DNA from: JAMXLO01 sp963850535
Lineage (GTDB): Bacteria; Pseudomonadota; Alphaproteobacteria; Acetobacterales; Acetobacteraceae
Direction: 5' to 3'
Assembly (NCBI GenBank): GCA_963850535.1
Contig: CAWKMC010000015.1
Location: 1-64,000, forward strand
Length of the DNA: 64,000 nt
Shown: piece by piece, positions 18,787 to 27,487 of the stretch
Numbering within the stretch: the first letter of the stretch is position 1
Layout: each line of letters starts with the position of its first letter
The notes under the pieces: generated by a model
Database searches by the model: none
Seen by the model: only the letters and a program-made list of their open reading frames with translations
What the model was told of the DNA's origin: nothing
Made by a program: the position numbers and the translations under genes

Positions 18787-18831
18787 GCAGTTGGGACAGA
18801 TCAAGGGACCAGATTGACCTGAACCATCGGA

Positions 18832-19587
18832 TTAGCGGGAACCGCGGGTCGGGCCGCAGGTCCAGACGACCCGACCCACCACCGCTATGTTCCCCGCTTG
18901 GGCCGCCCGGATGTGCTCAGGTTCATAGGTTGCGTTGTCGCTGATCAGAGTCAGGCTGCCGTCGAGCTTTGGTTGCACCCGCTTGACCAATCGCTCTCCG
19001 GCGATCTCCAGCACATAGACGCCGAAGCTGCGGAAGCGGTTCTCCGTTGTGTCCACCAGCAACAGATCGCCATGCTGTATATTCGGCAACATCGACTTGC
19101 CGACCGCCGTCTCGACCGCCAAATGATCCGGCTCGATGCCGAATTGCGAGCGTACCCAGTCGTGGCGGAATGCAATGAACTCGGCCGGCCCCGCTGACGG
19201 TGGCGACTCTGCACCGGCTGCGGCGGAGTGAGGTCGCTTAGGCAACAGGAGATAGTCGCGCTGGTCTATCCCGCCTGATCCTGGCGCAGATCGCGATGAC
19301 GGAATTCCGCCGCCGAGCCGCGGGGGCGGTCCTTCGCCACTTGCCAACCACCCCACGCTGACCCCGGCCGCCTTGGCCAGCGCGACCAGACGTTCACGAC
19401 TCGGCTCCGCGTCCCCCCGCAGCCATTTGCGAAAGGCCGACGGCGAGACGCCCGTGGCCCGCGCCAAGCGATCGGCACTTGGCCAGTGGCGCACGATTTC
19501 CTGCAGCCGGGCAATGAATGCTGCGGCATTCGCGGCGAGATATTCGGCTCCGGGACTGATCTCCGCCGCCTCGCTTCTACGTGACAT
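18832..19587 (-). CDS. Phage-type repressor: XRE helix-turn-helix with S24 peptidase domain
   Basis: A 251-residue regulator from the start MSRRSEAAEIS. Residues about 25-75 form a helix-turn-helix (LARATGVSPSAFRKWLRGDAEP region), and the C-terminal half is a LexA/CI-type S24 domain with the catalytic serine in VGKSMLPNIQHGDLL and the lysine in ERLVKRVQ. Such repressors cleave themselves after DNA damage. It is divergent from a Ner-type gene across 115 bases, the layout of a transposable-phage immunity region. No other phage genes flank the pair, so it is a remnant or a domesticated switch. Open frame upstream of 19587 reaches 19848 but would run over the control region. Confidence 0.85.
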   Translation of the reverse strand: MSRRSEAAEISPGAEYLAANAAAFIARLQEIVRHWPSADRLARATGVSPSAFRKWLRGDAEPSRERLVALAKAAGVSVGWLASGEGPPPRLGGGIPSSRSAPGSGGIDQRDYLLLPKRPHSAAAGAESPPSAGPAEFIAFRHDWVRSQFGIEPDHLAVETAVGKSMLPNIQHGDLLLVDTTENRFRSFGVYVLEIAGERLVKRVQPKLDGSLTLISDNATYEPEHIRAAQAGNIAVVGRVVWTCGPTRGSR

Positions 19588-19682
19588 CTGCGGTGCACCA
19601 TACAAAATCTCGACACTTTTGCGCCAGGAAGAGGTCGCCTTCACGACGTTCCGCCCAACGAGGAGAACCCGATCGACCATCG

Positions 19683-19696
19683 TTCTCTGGAGAGAA
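19683..19696. promoter_or_regulatory. Candidate operator palindrome between repressor and ner
   Basis: TTCTCT-GG-AGAGAA is a 6-base inverted repeat with a 2-base centre located 7 bases upstream of the ner start codon and overlapping its ribosome-binding site. Binding by the divergent repressor or by Ner itself would block ner expression. This is the only clear palindrome in the 115-base control region. Confidence 0.45.
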
Positions 19697-19702
19697 TGTG
19701 GC

Positions 19703-19975
19703 ATGAGCGCAAGGGACAGTCGCCAAAGCAGCCCGCGAGAACCGAACGACTGGCATCCTGCGGACGTGCTCGCGGCTCTCAAGAAGCGAGGGCACAATCT
19801 GGCGGGATTGTCCGTTACGAACGGATACCACCCGACGGCGGCCGGCAAGGCGTTGAAGCAGCAGTGGCCTGCGATGGAAAAGTTGGTGGCCGAGGCGATC
19901 GGCGTCGCGCCCCAGGCGATTTGGCCGAGCCGCTACGACGGCGACGGAAGTCCGAAACCGCGCGCCAAAACGTGA
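19703..19975 (+). CDS. Ner/Nlp-family DNA-binding protein
   Basis: A 90-residue protein matching the Ner/SfsB (Nlp) family of phage Mu: NDWHPADVLAALKKRGHNL, then LSVTNGY in the helix-turn-helix, ALKQQWPAMEKLVAEAIG and the hallmark PQAIWPSRY. Ner of Mu is an early negative regulator that binds near the repressor gene. Position and divergence from an S24 repressor fit that role. GGAGAG lies upstream of the ATG. Bacterial Nlp proteins can also act as host regulators, so function outside a phage is possible. Confidence 0.85.
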   Translation: MSARDSRQSSPREPNDWHPADVLAALKKRGHNLAGLSVTNGYHPTAAGKALKQQWPAMEKLVAEAIGVAPQAIWPSRYDGDGSPKPRAKT

Positions 19976-20222
19976 TGTGTCAAAAAGTGCAACCTTGCGC
20001 GTTGCCGTCCAAACCTTGGGCGCGCGCGACGTGTCACCCTGGCAGAGGCGGCGCCCGCTTGCCCACGTTGGGGGGTGCCGGTGGTTTTAGCGCTCTGCGG
20101 TAGCGTTATCGCGCACATCGCGGACATTTTCATTTGTTCGTAACTGGCGGGTCAGAAACGACAAACGGGCATGGTGGGTTCGGTTATCTATGGTAGGACC
20201 CGGATTTGAGGCTGATCTCCAC

Positions 20223-20582
20223 ATGAAGAGTTCGTATTCAATGCAGCCGATCGGCATGGTCGTTGACGATGACGCGTTGGTCCGCGAGACCGTCGCCGAG
20301 GTGCTGGAAGACCTATGTGACCATGTGTACCAGGCCTCGAATGGTGAGGAAGGTCTCGAGGTGCTGCGGGAGCACCCGGACATTTCGGTCGTCGTCACCG
20401 ACATAGCGATGCCGCGACTGGACGGCGTCGCATTTGCCAGCCGAGCGCGCCAGATGCATCCGGAACTCAAGGTGCTGTTCGTCAGCGGCCTGCAGCGTCC
20501 GCCTCCGCAAGAAGAGTTCCTGGCGAAGCCGTTTCCAGCGCGTGCGCTGGTGTCAGCGATACACCACCTGCTCGAGGCGTAG
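20223..20582 (+). CDS. Single-domain response regulator
   Basis: A receiver domain of about 119 residues with no output domain. The acidic pocket is VVDDDAL, the phosphorylated aspartate is in VVVTDIAMPRLDG, the conserved serine is in LFVSGL and the lysine is in FLAKPFPARAL. Single-domain receivers act by protein contacts or phosphate flow. The start could be MKSSYS (20223) or MQPIG (20241). No histidine kinase is nearby, and a second receiver gene converges on it 11 bases away. Confidence 0.85.
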   Translation: MKSSYSMQPIGMVVDDDALVRETVAEVLEDLCDHVYQASNGEEGLEVLREHPDISVVVTDIAMPRLDGVAFASRARQMHPELKVLFVSGLQRPPPQEEFLAKPFPARALVSAIHHLLEA

Positions 20583-20593
20583 CAGAACCGGGT

Positions 20594-20969
20594 TTAGGCC
20601 GGGCTCGCGCCTGTTGGTGGGATCACACTTTCGATCATGGCCAACAGCGCAGTCAGGCTAAAGGGCTTTTGAATACAAGGTCGCTGTACCCCCGGGCACG
20701 CGCTCCATCATGTCGGGATGGCCCGACATAAGGATCACCGGGACGCCTAAGTCATCCGCCATCGGCACCAAAAGCGGGTCGAGGCCTCCTGGCAAGGTGC
20801 AGTCCAGCAACATTGCATCGATGCCGCCGGCTCGCAGCGCCACTATCGCGTCAGCGGAATTCTCGGCACGACTGGTATCGTAGAGCCCATCCAGCGCGTC
20901 GATCACCACTTCGGAAACAAGCGGGTCGTCCTCGACGACAAGGATCCGTTTTTGTGGCCGACTTTCCAT
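20594..20969 (-). CDS. Single-domain response regulator (frameshift)
   Basis: Reconstructed as about 124 residues. The receiver motifs are ILVVEDDPLVSE, the phosphoacceptor LLDCTLPGG, ILMSGHPD and, after the break, CIQKPFSLTALLAMIESVI with the conserved lysine. An extra G in a five-base run (20689-20693) shifts the frame after ERVPG and would end the protein in the wrong phase at YSKAL. It is convergent with the other receiver gene. Both belong to the CheY-like type used in alphaproteobacterial hybrid-kinase systems, but no kinase lies in the window. Confidence 0.8.
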
Positions 20970-21115
20970 TGCGCCCCCGTCTCATCCCAGCGTTCCATGT
21001 CGCAGATGGAAGTAACAAATGCATACAAGCGTTCGGAAAGTATCTGAAGTCCAACTATGGTCCGCTCGCGGTTTGTTTATGCGCATACTATAGTGATTTT
21101 GTTGCGTATAATGCG

Positions 21116-21994
21116 TCAGGCTTGCACTTCCTTGCCAAGCGCCTGCTCATATACGCGAATGACCGAGCTGCTGTCGTCGCCGCCCATTCCCCTGGCGCGC
21201 GCGATGCGCATCAGGTTCATCACCTGTGGCGCTATCATCCCCGGCACCCCCAGTTCATCCGCCAACTCCAGCGCGAGGCGTAGGTCCTTGTGCGCCAGGT
21301 CGAGCGCGAAGGTCGCGGCAAATTCTCGCTTGAACGCCTTGTCCGAGATGTTGCGGAACGCCGAGGAGTTGCCGCTGGCATTGCTGATAACCTGTTGCAG
21401 CTTGCGCAGATCGATGCCCGCCATGGTGCCGATCATCAGCGCTTCGGCCGCTGCTGCCGCGTTGCAAAAAGCCAGCATGTTGTTGACCAGCTTGGCGACC
21501 GAGCCCATGCCGATCTCGCCGACATGCACCACCTCGCCGCTGAATGATTTCAACAGCGGCAGCTGGGCATCGAACACCGCCGCATCGCCACCCACCATGA
21601 TGACGATCGTGCCGTCGGTCGCTCGTGGCACACCGCCGGAGACAGGTGCCTCCAGCATCTGAATACCCTTGCCACGCATCAGCTCGTTGACCCGGCGCGC
21701 CGTGGCCGGCGAATTCGTCGAGAGGTCGATGTAGACTGTACCGGGCTTGGCGCTGGCGGCAATGCCGGCGGCGACCTCCTCGACATTGCGCGGCATTGGC
21801 AGCGAGGTGAACACCACGTCGCAATCTGCAGCGACCTGCTGGACCGATGTGCCCGCGCTGGCACCCAGGTCAGTACAGGCCTTGATCGCCGCCGGATTGA
21901 GGTCGAAGACGACCACGTCATGGTTGGTGTTGCGAATGATATTGCGGCACATGGGTCCGCCCATGTTTCCGACGCCGATGAAGCCAACCTTCAT
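21116..21994 (-). CDS. Beta-hydroxyacid dehydrogenase (3-hydroxyisobutyrate dehydrogenase family)
   Basis: A 292-residue NAD(P)-dependent dehydrogenase. The Rossmann motif is KVGFIGVGNMGGPMCRN; the substrate-binding loop is EAPVSGGVPRATDGT; the catalytic lysine is in GSVAKLVNNM; and the C-terminal helical domain shows AHKDLRLALELADELG. It could act on 3-hydroxyisobutyrate, tartronate semialdehyde or a related acid; sequence alone does not decide. It is a single gene on the minus strand, divergent from the VOC protein gene. Confidence 0.9.
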   Translation of the reverse strand: MKVGFIGVGNMGGPMCRNIIRNTNHDVVVFDLNPAAIKACTDLGASAGTSVQQVAADCDVVFTSLPMPRNVEEVAAGIAASAKPGTVYIDLSTNSPATARRVNELMRGKGIQMLEAPVSGGVPRATDGTIVIMVGGDAAVFDAQLPLLKSFSGEVVHVGEIGMGSVAKLVNNMLAFCNAAAAAEALMIGTMAGIDLRKLQQVISNASGNSSAFRNISDKAFKREFAATFALDLAHKDLRLALELADELGVPGMIAPQVMNLMRIARARGMGGDDSSSVIRVYEQALGKEVQA

Positions 21995-22133
21995 TGCTGT
22001 TTCCCCAACTTACATCGCGCCGGCAGCATGGCGTACCCTGCCGGACGGCGGAAGCGCCTGCCTTGTTGCGCCACACGCGAGCGCGCTCGCTTGCACAAAC
22101 AACCAGCCTGGATGACGCTGTACGTCAGGAGGA

Positions 22134-22685
22134 ATGGACATGCCGAACATCCACGCGCGACTGGCCCACATGGGCATCTATGTGCACGATCGCACGACTA
22201 TGGAGCGCTTCTACACCGAGGTTCTAGGGCTGATGGTGACCGATCAGGGCGAGGGCCGGGCGGGCATGCATCTGACGTTCATGAGCGGCAATCCGGAGAA
22301 CCACCATCAGCTGGTGTTGGTCAGCGGCCGGCCCGATACCTCGGGCTTCAATCCGATCCAGCAGATGTCGTTCATGGTCGACACGCTGGCGGACCTGCGC
22401 GAAGTGCACCAGCGCGCATTGGCGCTCGGCGCGACCGAGATGCGCCCGGTCAGCCACGGCAACGCCTGGTCGTGCTACTTCAAGGATCCCGAAGGGAACA
22501 CCGTGGAGGCCTATCTCGACACACCCTTCCACGTGCCCCAACCACACGGCAAGCCGCTCGATCTCAGCAAGTCGGACGAACAGATCCTGCGCGAGACGGA
22601 GGCGGCCTGTCGCCAAGATCCCGGCTTCATGCCAATCGAGCAATTCAAGCAACAGATGGCGGCCCGTCTCGGCGCCACCGCCTAA
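22134..22685 (+). CDS. VOC family protein (glyoxalase/extradiol dioxygenase fold)
   Basis: A 183-residue protein of the vicinal oxygen chelate superfamily with two beta-alpha-beta-beta-beta units: RLAHMGIYVHD at the start with the first metal histidine, then HHQLVLVSGRP, and SCYFKDPEGNTVEAYLDTP with the terminal glutamate ligand. A C-terminal helical tail (residues about 140-180) is charged. Members include glyoxalase I and catechol dioxygenase-like enzymes; the divergent neighbour is a beta-hydroxyacid dehydrogenase. AGGAGG lies just before the ATG. Confidence 0.85.
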   Translation: MDMPNIHARLAHMGIYVHDRTTMERFYTEVLGLMVTDQGEGRAGMHLTFMSGNPENHHQLVLVSGRPDTSGFNPIQQMSFMVDTLADLREVHQRALALGATEMRPVSHGNAWSCYFKDPEGNTVEAYLDTPFHVPQPHGKPLDLSKSDEQILRETEAACRQDPGFMPIEQFKQQMAARLGATA

Positions 22686-22757
22686 TCGTGTTGTGCTGGC
22701 CGGGCATGTCCCGGCCAGCCGCCGTGGCGCCAGAACGACGTCCGGCGCGCAGCGACG

Positions 22758-22919
22758 CTACTTTTCCTTCTGCGCTGGTTCGACGTTCTCGCTGCCGGCG
22801 CGACTACCCCCAAACCGGTCCGCGCCCTTTTCATCGGGCGCCCCTGGTTTCTTGTGAGTGCCGGTGTTTTGCTGATCGTCGGTGTGACGCACGGTCTCTT
22901 CTGTATGGGACTGCTTCAC
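22758..22919 (-). CDS. Small hydrophilic protein with GTG start
   Basis: A 53-residue open frame starting GTG (VKQSHTEETVRHTD) with AAGGAG six bases upstream, which is the best ribosome-binding site in this stretch. The product is rich in charged and polar residues and probably disordered. A longer frame from 22985 lacks a ribosome-binding site. I do not recognise a family. It is the downstream member of a small tandem pair with the proline-rich frame. Confidence 0.5.
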   Translation of the reverse strand: MKQSHTEETVRHTDDQQNTGTHKKPGAPDEKGADRFGGSRAGSENVEPAQKEK

Positions 22920-22981
22920 AGAATTCTCCTTTGCCAATAGGGATGTGGTGAAAGCCGCCGACGAGGTGCCAACTGCGCTCG

Positions 22982-23128
22982 TCAAAGCGGGGTCGGCATC
23001 GGTTCCGGCGGACGTGGATCCGGCCGCGGGGGAAGCTCGATCGGAGGCGGCGGTGCCGGATTGGGATCCGGATGCGGGCCAGGTGGCGTGTCGGGTGGCC
23101 GCTGGAAGTTCATCTGTCCTTGCTTCAT
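22982..23128 (-). CDS. Small proline-rich protein
   Basis: A 48-residue open frame starting MKQGQMNFQRPPD and ending PMPTPL, with about 40 percent proline and repeated PxP and PDP steps. No Shine-Dalgarno sequence is obvious, which lowers confidence. Its composition is coherent across the frame and would not be expected from an antisense reading. It has no recognisable domain and could be a cytoplasmic or exported linker-like peptide. It is upstream of the GTG-start small gene and divergent from the small exported protein. Confidence 0.4.
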   Translation of the reverse strand: MKQGQMNFQRPPDTPPGPHPDPNPAPPPPIELPPRPDPRPPEPMPTPL

Positions 23129-23239
23129 GCGATTACAAACATGTTAGCCGCCACCAAAGTTCCGCCGCGATACCGCCGCCAAACCGTCGCCAACCGCCCC
23201 CACTATCAGGGTCATTGCACGAACAGGGAGGTCCGAACC

Positions 23240-23506
23240 GTGCGCAAGACTTTGATAGCTCTCGCGGCCACAACCGGCCTTATCGGCCTGAGTTCCATTG
23301 GCGCCTCTGCCGCAACCATGGTTCCGGCGCCGGCCATCGACCAATCATCCGCCGTACAGAAGGCGGACTGGGGTTATTGCGGCCCCCGCTGCCAGTACGC
23401 GCAGCACCGGCGTTGGGAGGCTCAGCGCGAATGGCGTCACCACGAGTGGCGTGAACATCACAACCCGTATTACGGCTACAACTCCTACCGCGGCTACTAC
23501 CGCTGA
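23240..23506 (+). CDS. Small exported Arg/His/Tyr-rich protein
   Basis: An 88-residue protein starting at GTG with GGGAGG nine bases upstream. It has a signal peptide (KTLIALAATTGLIGLSS then ASA) and a mature part with YCGPRCQYAQHRRW, then WREHH-type repeats and a tyrosine-rich tail (YYGYNSYRGYY). Two cysteines could form a disulfide. Such short exported proteins are frequent in alphaproteobacteria and have no known function. Confidence 0.7.
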   Translation: MRKTLIALAATTGLIGLSSIGASAATMVPAPAIDQSSAVQKADWGYCGPRCQYAQHRRWEAQREWRHHEWREHHNPYYGYNSYRGYYR

Positions 23507-23602
23507 TTTCAGCTGAGCATGGCACCGCAGCAAAGCGGGGCCATGCCCTTTTCTTCTCCGCCGCTTGGCCTACGCTCCCGCCGAACAAAGCGGAGCGAGG
23601 CA

Positions 23603-24040
23603 GTGCCAACCATCCCGAAGACCCTGCAGCCACATATCAACTCGGCTTTTCCCGAGCACGTATGCCTGGTCGGCACCGTGCTGCCGAACGGCCACGCGCA
23701 GATCACGCCGCGCGGCAGCACGATGGTGTTCGACAATGACCACATCGCATTATGGGAGCGCGGCAAGGGCTCGACCACCGCAGCGCTGCGCGACGGCACA
23801 AAGGTGACGGTGTATTTCCGCAAACCGCAATTGCGCGCCGACGGCGTATTGCCGAAGGGCGGCATAGCCCGGTTCTATGGTACGGCGCAGGTGGTGAAAT
23901 CAGGGCCGCAATACGAGGAGGTTTGGCGCCGGCTGGTGCAGCCCGAGAAGGACCGCGACCCGGACAAGAAGGGTTTCGCGGTGCTGATCAAGGTGGAGCG
24001 CGCCGAGGATCTCGACGGCGAGCCGCTCACTTCGGACTGA
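23603..24040 (+). CDS. Pyridoxamine 5'-phosphate oxidase-like flavin/F420 split-barrel protein
   Basis: A 145-residue split beta-barrel protein. Landmarks are CLVGTVLPNGHAQITPRG at the N-terminus, NDHIALWERG, VTVYFRKPQLR and GIARFYGTAQV, all typical of PNPOx-like families that bind FMN or a deazaflavin. The start is most likely GTG at 23603 with GGAG upstream. It overlaps convergently with rlmE by 14 bases. A role in reducing or detoxifying small molecules is possible but not shown. Confidence 0.75.
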   Translation: MPTIPKTLQPHINSAFPEHVCLVGTVLPNGHAQITPRGSTMVFDNDHIALWERGKGSTTAALRDGTKVTVYFRKPQLRADGVLPKGGIARFYGTAQVVKSGPQYEEVWRRLVQPEKDRDPDKKGFAVLIKVERAEDLDGEPLTSD

Positions 24041-24704
24041 CCCGGAAACGGGTCGCCACCACATATAGTTCGCTTGATTCCTTGCGGCTCGCTGGGGGCT
24101 TGGCGTGCCGGACCGAGGCGAAGTGCCGCTTAAGCGTGTTCAGCATCGCCTTCTCGGCGCCGCCCTGGAACACTTTCGCGACGAAGCCGCCACCTTCCGC
24201 CAGCACCTCGAGCGCGAACGCAAGCGCCGCCTCGGCCAGCGCCATGATGCGCAGATGGTCGGTGGCAGCGTGACCGGTGGTGTTGGGCGCCATGTCGGAC
24301 AGAACCAGATCGACCCTGCCGCCAAGTTCCCCGATCAGGCGCTGCTGCATCTCGGGATCCGTGAAGTCGCCTTCCAGCACCGTCGCGCCTGGCACCGGAT
24401 CGACCGGCAAGAGGTCGACACCAACCACGGGCGTCGCCCCGCGCTTCACTGCAACTTGCGTCCAACCGCCGGGTGCGGCGCCGAGGTCCACGACCCGCGC
24501 ACCGCGGCGGATCAACCGGAACCTCTCGTCGAGCTCCACCAGCTTGTACGCGGCCCGCGAGCGCCAGCCCTGCTGTCTTGCTGCGGCGACGTAAGGATCG
24601 TTGAGCTGCCGCGCCAACCAGCGCTGCGAAGCGGCGCTTCGCCCTTTGGCGGTGCGCACGGCCACCGACAGGCCGCGCGGTGCTGCCGGTTTGCGGCCTT
24701 TCAC
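24027..24704 (-). CDS. rlmE: 23S rRNA 2'-O-ribose U2552 methyltransferase RlmE
   Basis: A 225-residue FtsJ-family methyltransferase. The SAM-binding motif is VVDLGAAPGGWTQVA; the catalytic K-D-K-E tetrad can be placed at SRAAYKLVELDE (K), LVLSDMAPNTTGH (D), FVAKVFQGG (K) and SSELYVVATRF (E). It methylates U2552 in the A-loop of 23S rRNA. The start is taken as GTG at 24704 because it overlaps the ppx stop as GTGA and fits the family N-terminus; the longer frame to 24797 runs inside ppx. Confidence 0.93.
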   Translation of the reverse strand: MKGRKPAAPRGLSVAVRTAKGRSAASQRWLARQLNDPYVAAARQQGWRSRAAYKLVELDERFRLIRRGARVVDLGAAPGGWTQVAVKRGATPVVGVDLLPVDPVPGATVLEGDFTDPEMQQRLIGELGGRVDLVLSDMAPNTTGHAATDHLRIMALAEAALAFALEVLAEGGGFVAKVFQGGAEKAMLNTLKRHFASVRHAKPPASRKESSELYVVATRFRVSPK

Positions 24705-25778
24705 CCGCGACCGCGCCGGCGGTCGCCTCGGATCATGCGCAGCAGCATCCCCTCGCGGAGCCCGCGGTCCGCGACGATCACCCGCGGCGCCGGCCACATC
24801 CGCACCAGCGCGGCAAACACGGCGCAGCCGGGCAGCACGAATTCCACCCGCTCCGGTCCGACGCAGGGATGTGCCTCCAGCCCCGCACGCCCCAGTTCCC
24901 GCAGGCTGGTCAGCGCCGCACCGGCCGCTTCAGCACTCAGCACGGCGCCGTCCACCAGCGGCCGGCGATAACGCGGCAATCCAAGTGCCACGCCCGCCAA
25001 CGTCGTGACCGTGCCGCTGGTGCCCAGCAGTTGCACCCCACCCTCGCGGATCTCGCGGCCGATGCAATGCACCGCCTCAAAACTCTGCAGCCGGGCCACG
25101 ACGTCATCCACCATGGCGTCGAACCCGTCAGGGTCGAAGCCGGCCTCGCCGAACCTCTCGGCCAGCGTCACCACGCCAAGCGGCAGCGAGGCGTAGCCGA
25201 TCAGTTCCGTCCGCCCGTTGGGGCCAAGCCGCACCCAGGCAAGCTCGGTCGAGCCACCGCCAATGTCGAACAGCAGGGCGCGACGCCCACATCCGGCGAG
25301 CAGAGGCGAGCAGCTCTCCAGTGCCAACTCGGCTTCCTCGCGCGATGAGATCACGCCGATGTCGAGACCGGTCTCGTGCTTCACCCGAGCAAGGAAAGCA
25401 GCGCCGTTGGCGGCGCGACGGCACGCCTCGGTCGCGACCGCGCGCAGCCTCCGCACCGGACGTCGCTCCAGCCGCGCGGCACACGCCCTAAGCGCAGCCA
25501 GCGCGCGCTCCATGGCATCAGGACTCAGCCGGCCAGTACCTATGCAGCCCCTCGCCCAGCCGGACGATCCGGCTGAAACTGTCCAGTACGCGGAAACTGT
25601 CGCCGGACGGCGCGGCGACCAGCATGCGGCAATTGTTGGTGCCAAGATCCAGTGCCGCGAAGGCAGGCCCGGAGAACCGTCGAGGTTCACTCGACGGATA
25701 CGCCGCAGGTTCGACCGGAGCATGGATGGGCCGAGGCTGCATGGCAGCATTGTCGTCTCTGCCTGCCATGGCGAGCAA
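24701..25778 (-). CDS. ppx: Exopolyphosphatase/guanosine pentaphosphatase Ppx/GppA (frameshift)
   Basis: Reconstructed as about 358 residues. The ASKHA ATPase fold shows FAALDLGTNNCRMLVA (phosphate 1), LLFDIGGGSTELAWV (phosphate 2) and QLLGTSGTVTTLAGVAL (adenosine region). It hydrolyses polyphosphate or pppGpp. An extra base at about 25541 breaks the frame between GEGLH and GTGRLSPDAMERAL. The start is either 25778 (MLAMAGRDD) or 25742 (MQPRPIHAP); neither has a strong ribosome-binding site. It lacks the long C-terminal HD-like domain of E. coli Ppx, as many alphaproteobacterial members do. It is coupled to rlmE. Confidence 0.88.
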
Positions 25779-25805
25779 GCGCTGTGGCGGCGCTTTGCGG
25801 CGAAT

Positions 25806-26240
25806 TCATCCGGCTTCTCGCGCTCTTGGCGGCGCGAGGATGCGCAGACACGGACAATCGGCCTCGGGGTCCACCTCCACAAGTGCGCCGTGTGGCACCA
25901 TGGCGGTGATATCCACGTCGAACCCCGACAGCATGGTGAAATCGGCGAGTGCCGCGCCCTGCACCATGATCGGATTGACCCGGTTCAGCACCAGCGCCAC
26001 CGGCATCACGCCGCGAGCTGCCATCTCGTGCAACATCCAGGCGGTCGCGACGCCGCCCTTGGCCGCATCGAGCACCAGGATGCGCACGAGATAGGACTGT
26101 CCGACCAAACGATGCTCGGGGCGAGAAAAAACGCCACGCATGCGGTCGAGATCGTACCGGGCGGAGAAGCCGTCCTTTGCCACCAGTGCACGACCCTGCA
26201 CGCGTCGGCCCATCGCCGCCACAGCATGGAACAGGGTCAT
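25806..26240 (-). CDS. Aconitase X small (swivel) subunit
   Basis: A 144-residue DUF126/aconitase X swivelling-domain protein. Features are GRRVQGRALVAKDGFSARYD, LVLDAAKGGVATAWML with the conserved phosphate-binding style GG, and MVQGAALADFTMLSGFD. It pairs with the large subunit encoded just upstream; ATG overlaps the large-subunit TGA. In bacteria the two-subunit aconitase X has been shown to be a cis-3-hydroxy-L-proline dehydratase in some species. The substrate here is not determined. Confidence 0.88.
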   Translation of the reverse strand: MTLFHAVAAMGRRVQGRALVAKDGFSARYDLDRMRGVFSRPEHRLVGQSYLVRILVLDAAKGGVATAWMLHEMAARGVMPVALVLNRVNPIMVQGAALADFTMLSGFDVDITAMVPHGALVEVDPEADCPCLRILAPPRAREAG

Positions 26241-27469
26241 CGGGCGATCCGCCCGGTGCAGGCGGCCTCGACGCATTCCTGCATCGACAGCAATGCCGGC
26301 CGATAACCATAACCGCCCAGGATGTTCACCAGCTTGGCCGACGGGGTCACCAAAGTCTGCCAGCCGTTCGCCTCCGCCATTTCGCGCGCATAGCTCTGGT
26401 AGAAGCACATGCCGGACAACACGAGGCCGCCGGCGCCCTCGATGCGCGCGGTGATGCCAAAACGGTCGGCGTCCGGCTTGACCTGAGGACTGGTCACCAC
26501 AAGCAGCGGGATCGTTGCGCGACGGCCATCCAGCAGGTCCGCGACCTCGCGAAGCTCAACCAGGCTGAGCTGCGGCGAGGAGAAGACCACAACGTCGATC
26601 TCGTCGAGGTCGGCTCGGTAGGCGGATTGGAACGCGGCGAGATCCGCCGCGGTGATCGTCGCAGCGACCGAAAGCGTCGGATCGACCGCGTGGTCCGCCT
26701 CCGGTGTCACCCCAACCATATGGAACAGTGCGACGGAACCATAGCTCGCCAGTGCTGCGCCAAAGTGCTTCAGCTCATCCGATGTCGGTACGCGATCGAC
26801 GCCGACGAGCGCCGGCACCTGCCAATAGTCGCCGGCAATGCGACCGATGACGCCACCAAGCGCACCCCATTCGTGCAATGCGCGCGGCGTGTACTCGATG
26901 CGCAGCTTCAGCGTCGCTCGCCGCCTCTCCGGCAGATGGTAGCCGTAGCGAGGCGTGCGGCCGGTCAGGCCGGCAGCCAGCGCCGATGGACCGCCTTCGA
27001 AGTTGGAGCGCGCGCCAAGCACGCTGTTCGCGTAGATCACCACGCCGGTGTCGCCATACGCCATATGCTCGCCGAGTACCGCCGGCATGATCGTCTGGTA
27101 GTTGATGCAGGTGTCGGTCATCAGCACGCCCAGGGCTTCGAAGGCGGCGATGGCGCGTCGTTCCAGCGCCAGCATCCACTCTTGATGCTTCAATCGGGCT
27201 GCCGCGGCAAAGTCGGTGCCGCGTGGATCGGTGATAGTGGGGATGCGCACACGTCGCTCCCGTTCCGGCAGTGCGGCAAGTCGTTCCAGCCACTCGACGC
27301 CGGCAACGCCGAGAGATTCGGTATCGGCCATGATGTGTGCCTGCGATACCTGGACGAAATCTTCGGCACCGAGATACCGGCCGACCCGCATCTGGTGCTC
27401 GACTGCCCATTGCCGCCCGGGCCCCGCCTCGCCCGCCAGCATCGCGCGTTCTTCGTCGGTCAGACGCAT
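26237..27469 (-). CDS. Aconitase X catalytic (large) subunit
   Basis: A 410-residue DUF521/aconitase X catalytic subunit. It begins MRLTDEERAMLAGEAGPG, and has the family landmarks TDTCINYQTIMPAVLGEHMAYGDTG (spread here over residues about 115-140), ANSVLGARSNFEGGP and, near the C-terminus, LSGMCFYQSYA with a probable iron-sulfur or metal cysteine. Bacterial members dehydrate cis-3-hydroxy-L-proline, while archaeal relatives act on mevalonate phosphate. The gene sits 18 bases after an alpha/beta hydrolase gene in a six-gene operon that starts with a drug/metabolite transporter. Confidence 0.9.
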   Translation of the reverse strand: MRLTDEERAMLAGEAGPGRQWAVEHQMRVGRYLGAEDFVQVSQAHIMADTESLGVAGVEWLERLAALPERERRVRIPTITDPRGTDFAAAARLKHQEWMLALERRAIAAFEALGVLMTDTCINYQTIMPAVLGEHMAYGDTGVVIYANSVLGARSNFEGGPSALAAGLTGRTPRYGYHLPERRRATLKLRIEYTPRALHEWGALGGVIGRIAGDYWQVPALVGVDRVPTSDELKHFGAALASYGSVALFHMVGVTPEADHAVDPTLSVAATITAADLAAFQSAYRADLDEIDVVVFSSPQLSLVELREVADLLDGRRATIPLLVVTSPQVKPDADRFGITARIEGAGGLVLSGMCFYQSYAREMAEANGWQTLVTPSAKLVNILGGYGYRPALLSMQECVEAACTGRIAR

Positions 27470-27487
27470 GCGACGATGATGCTGACC

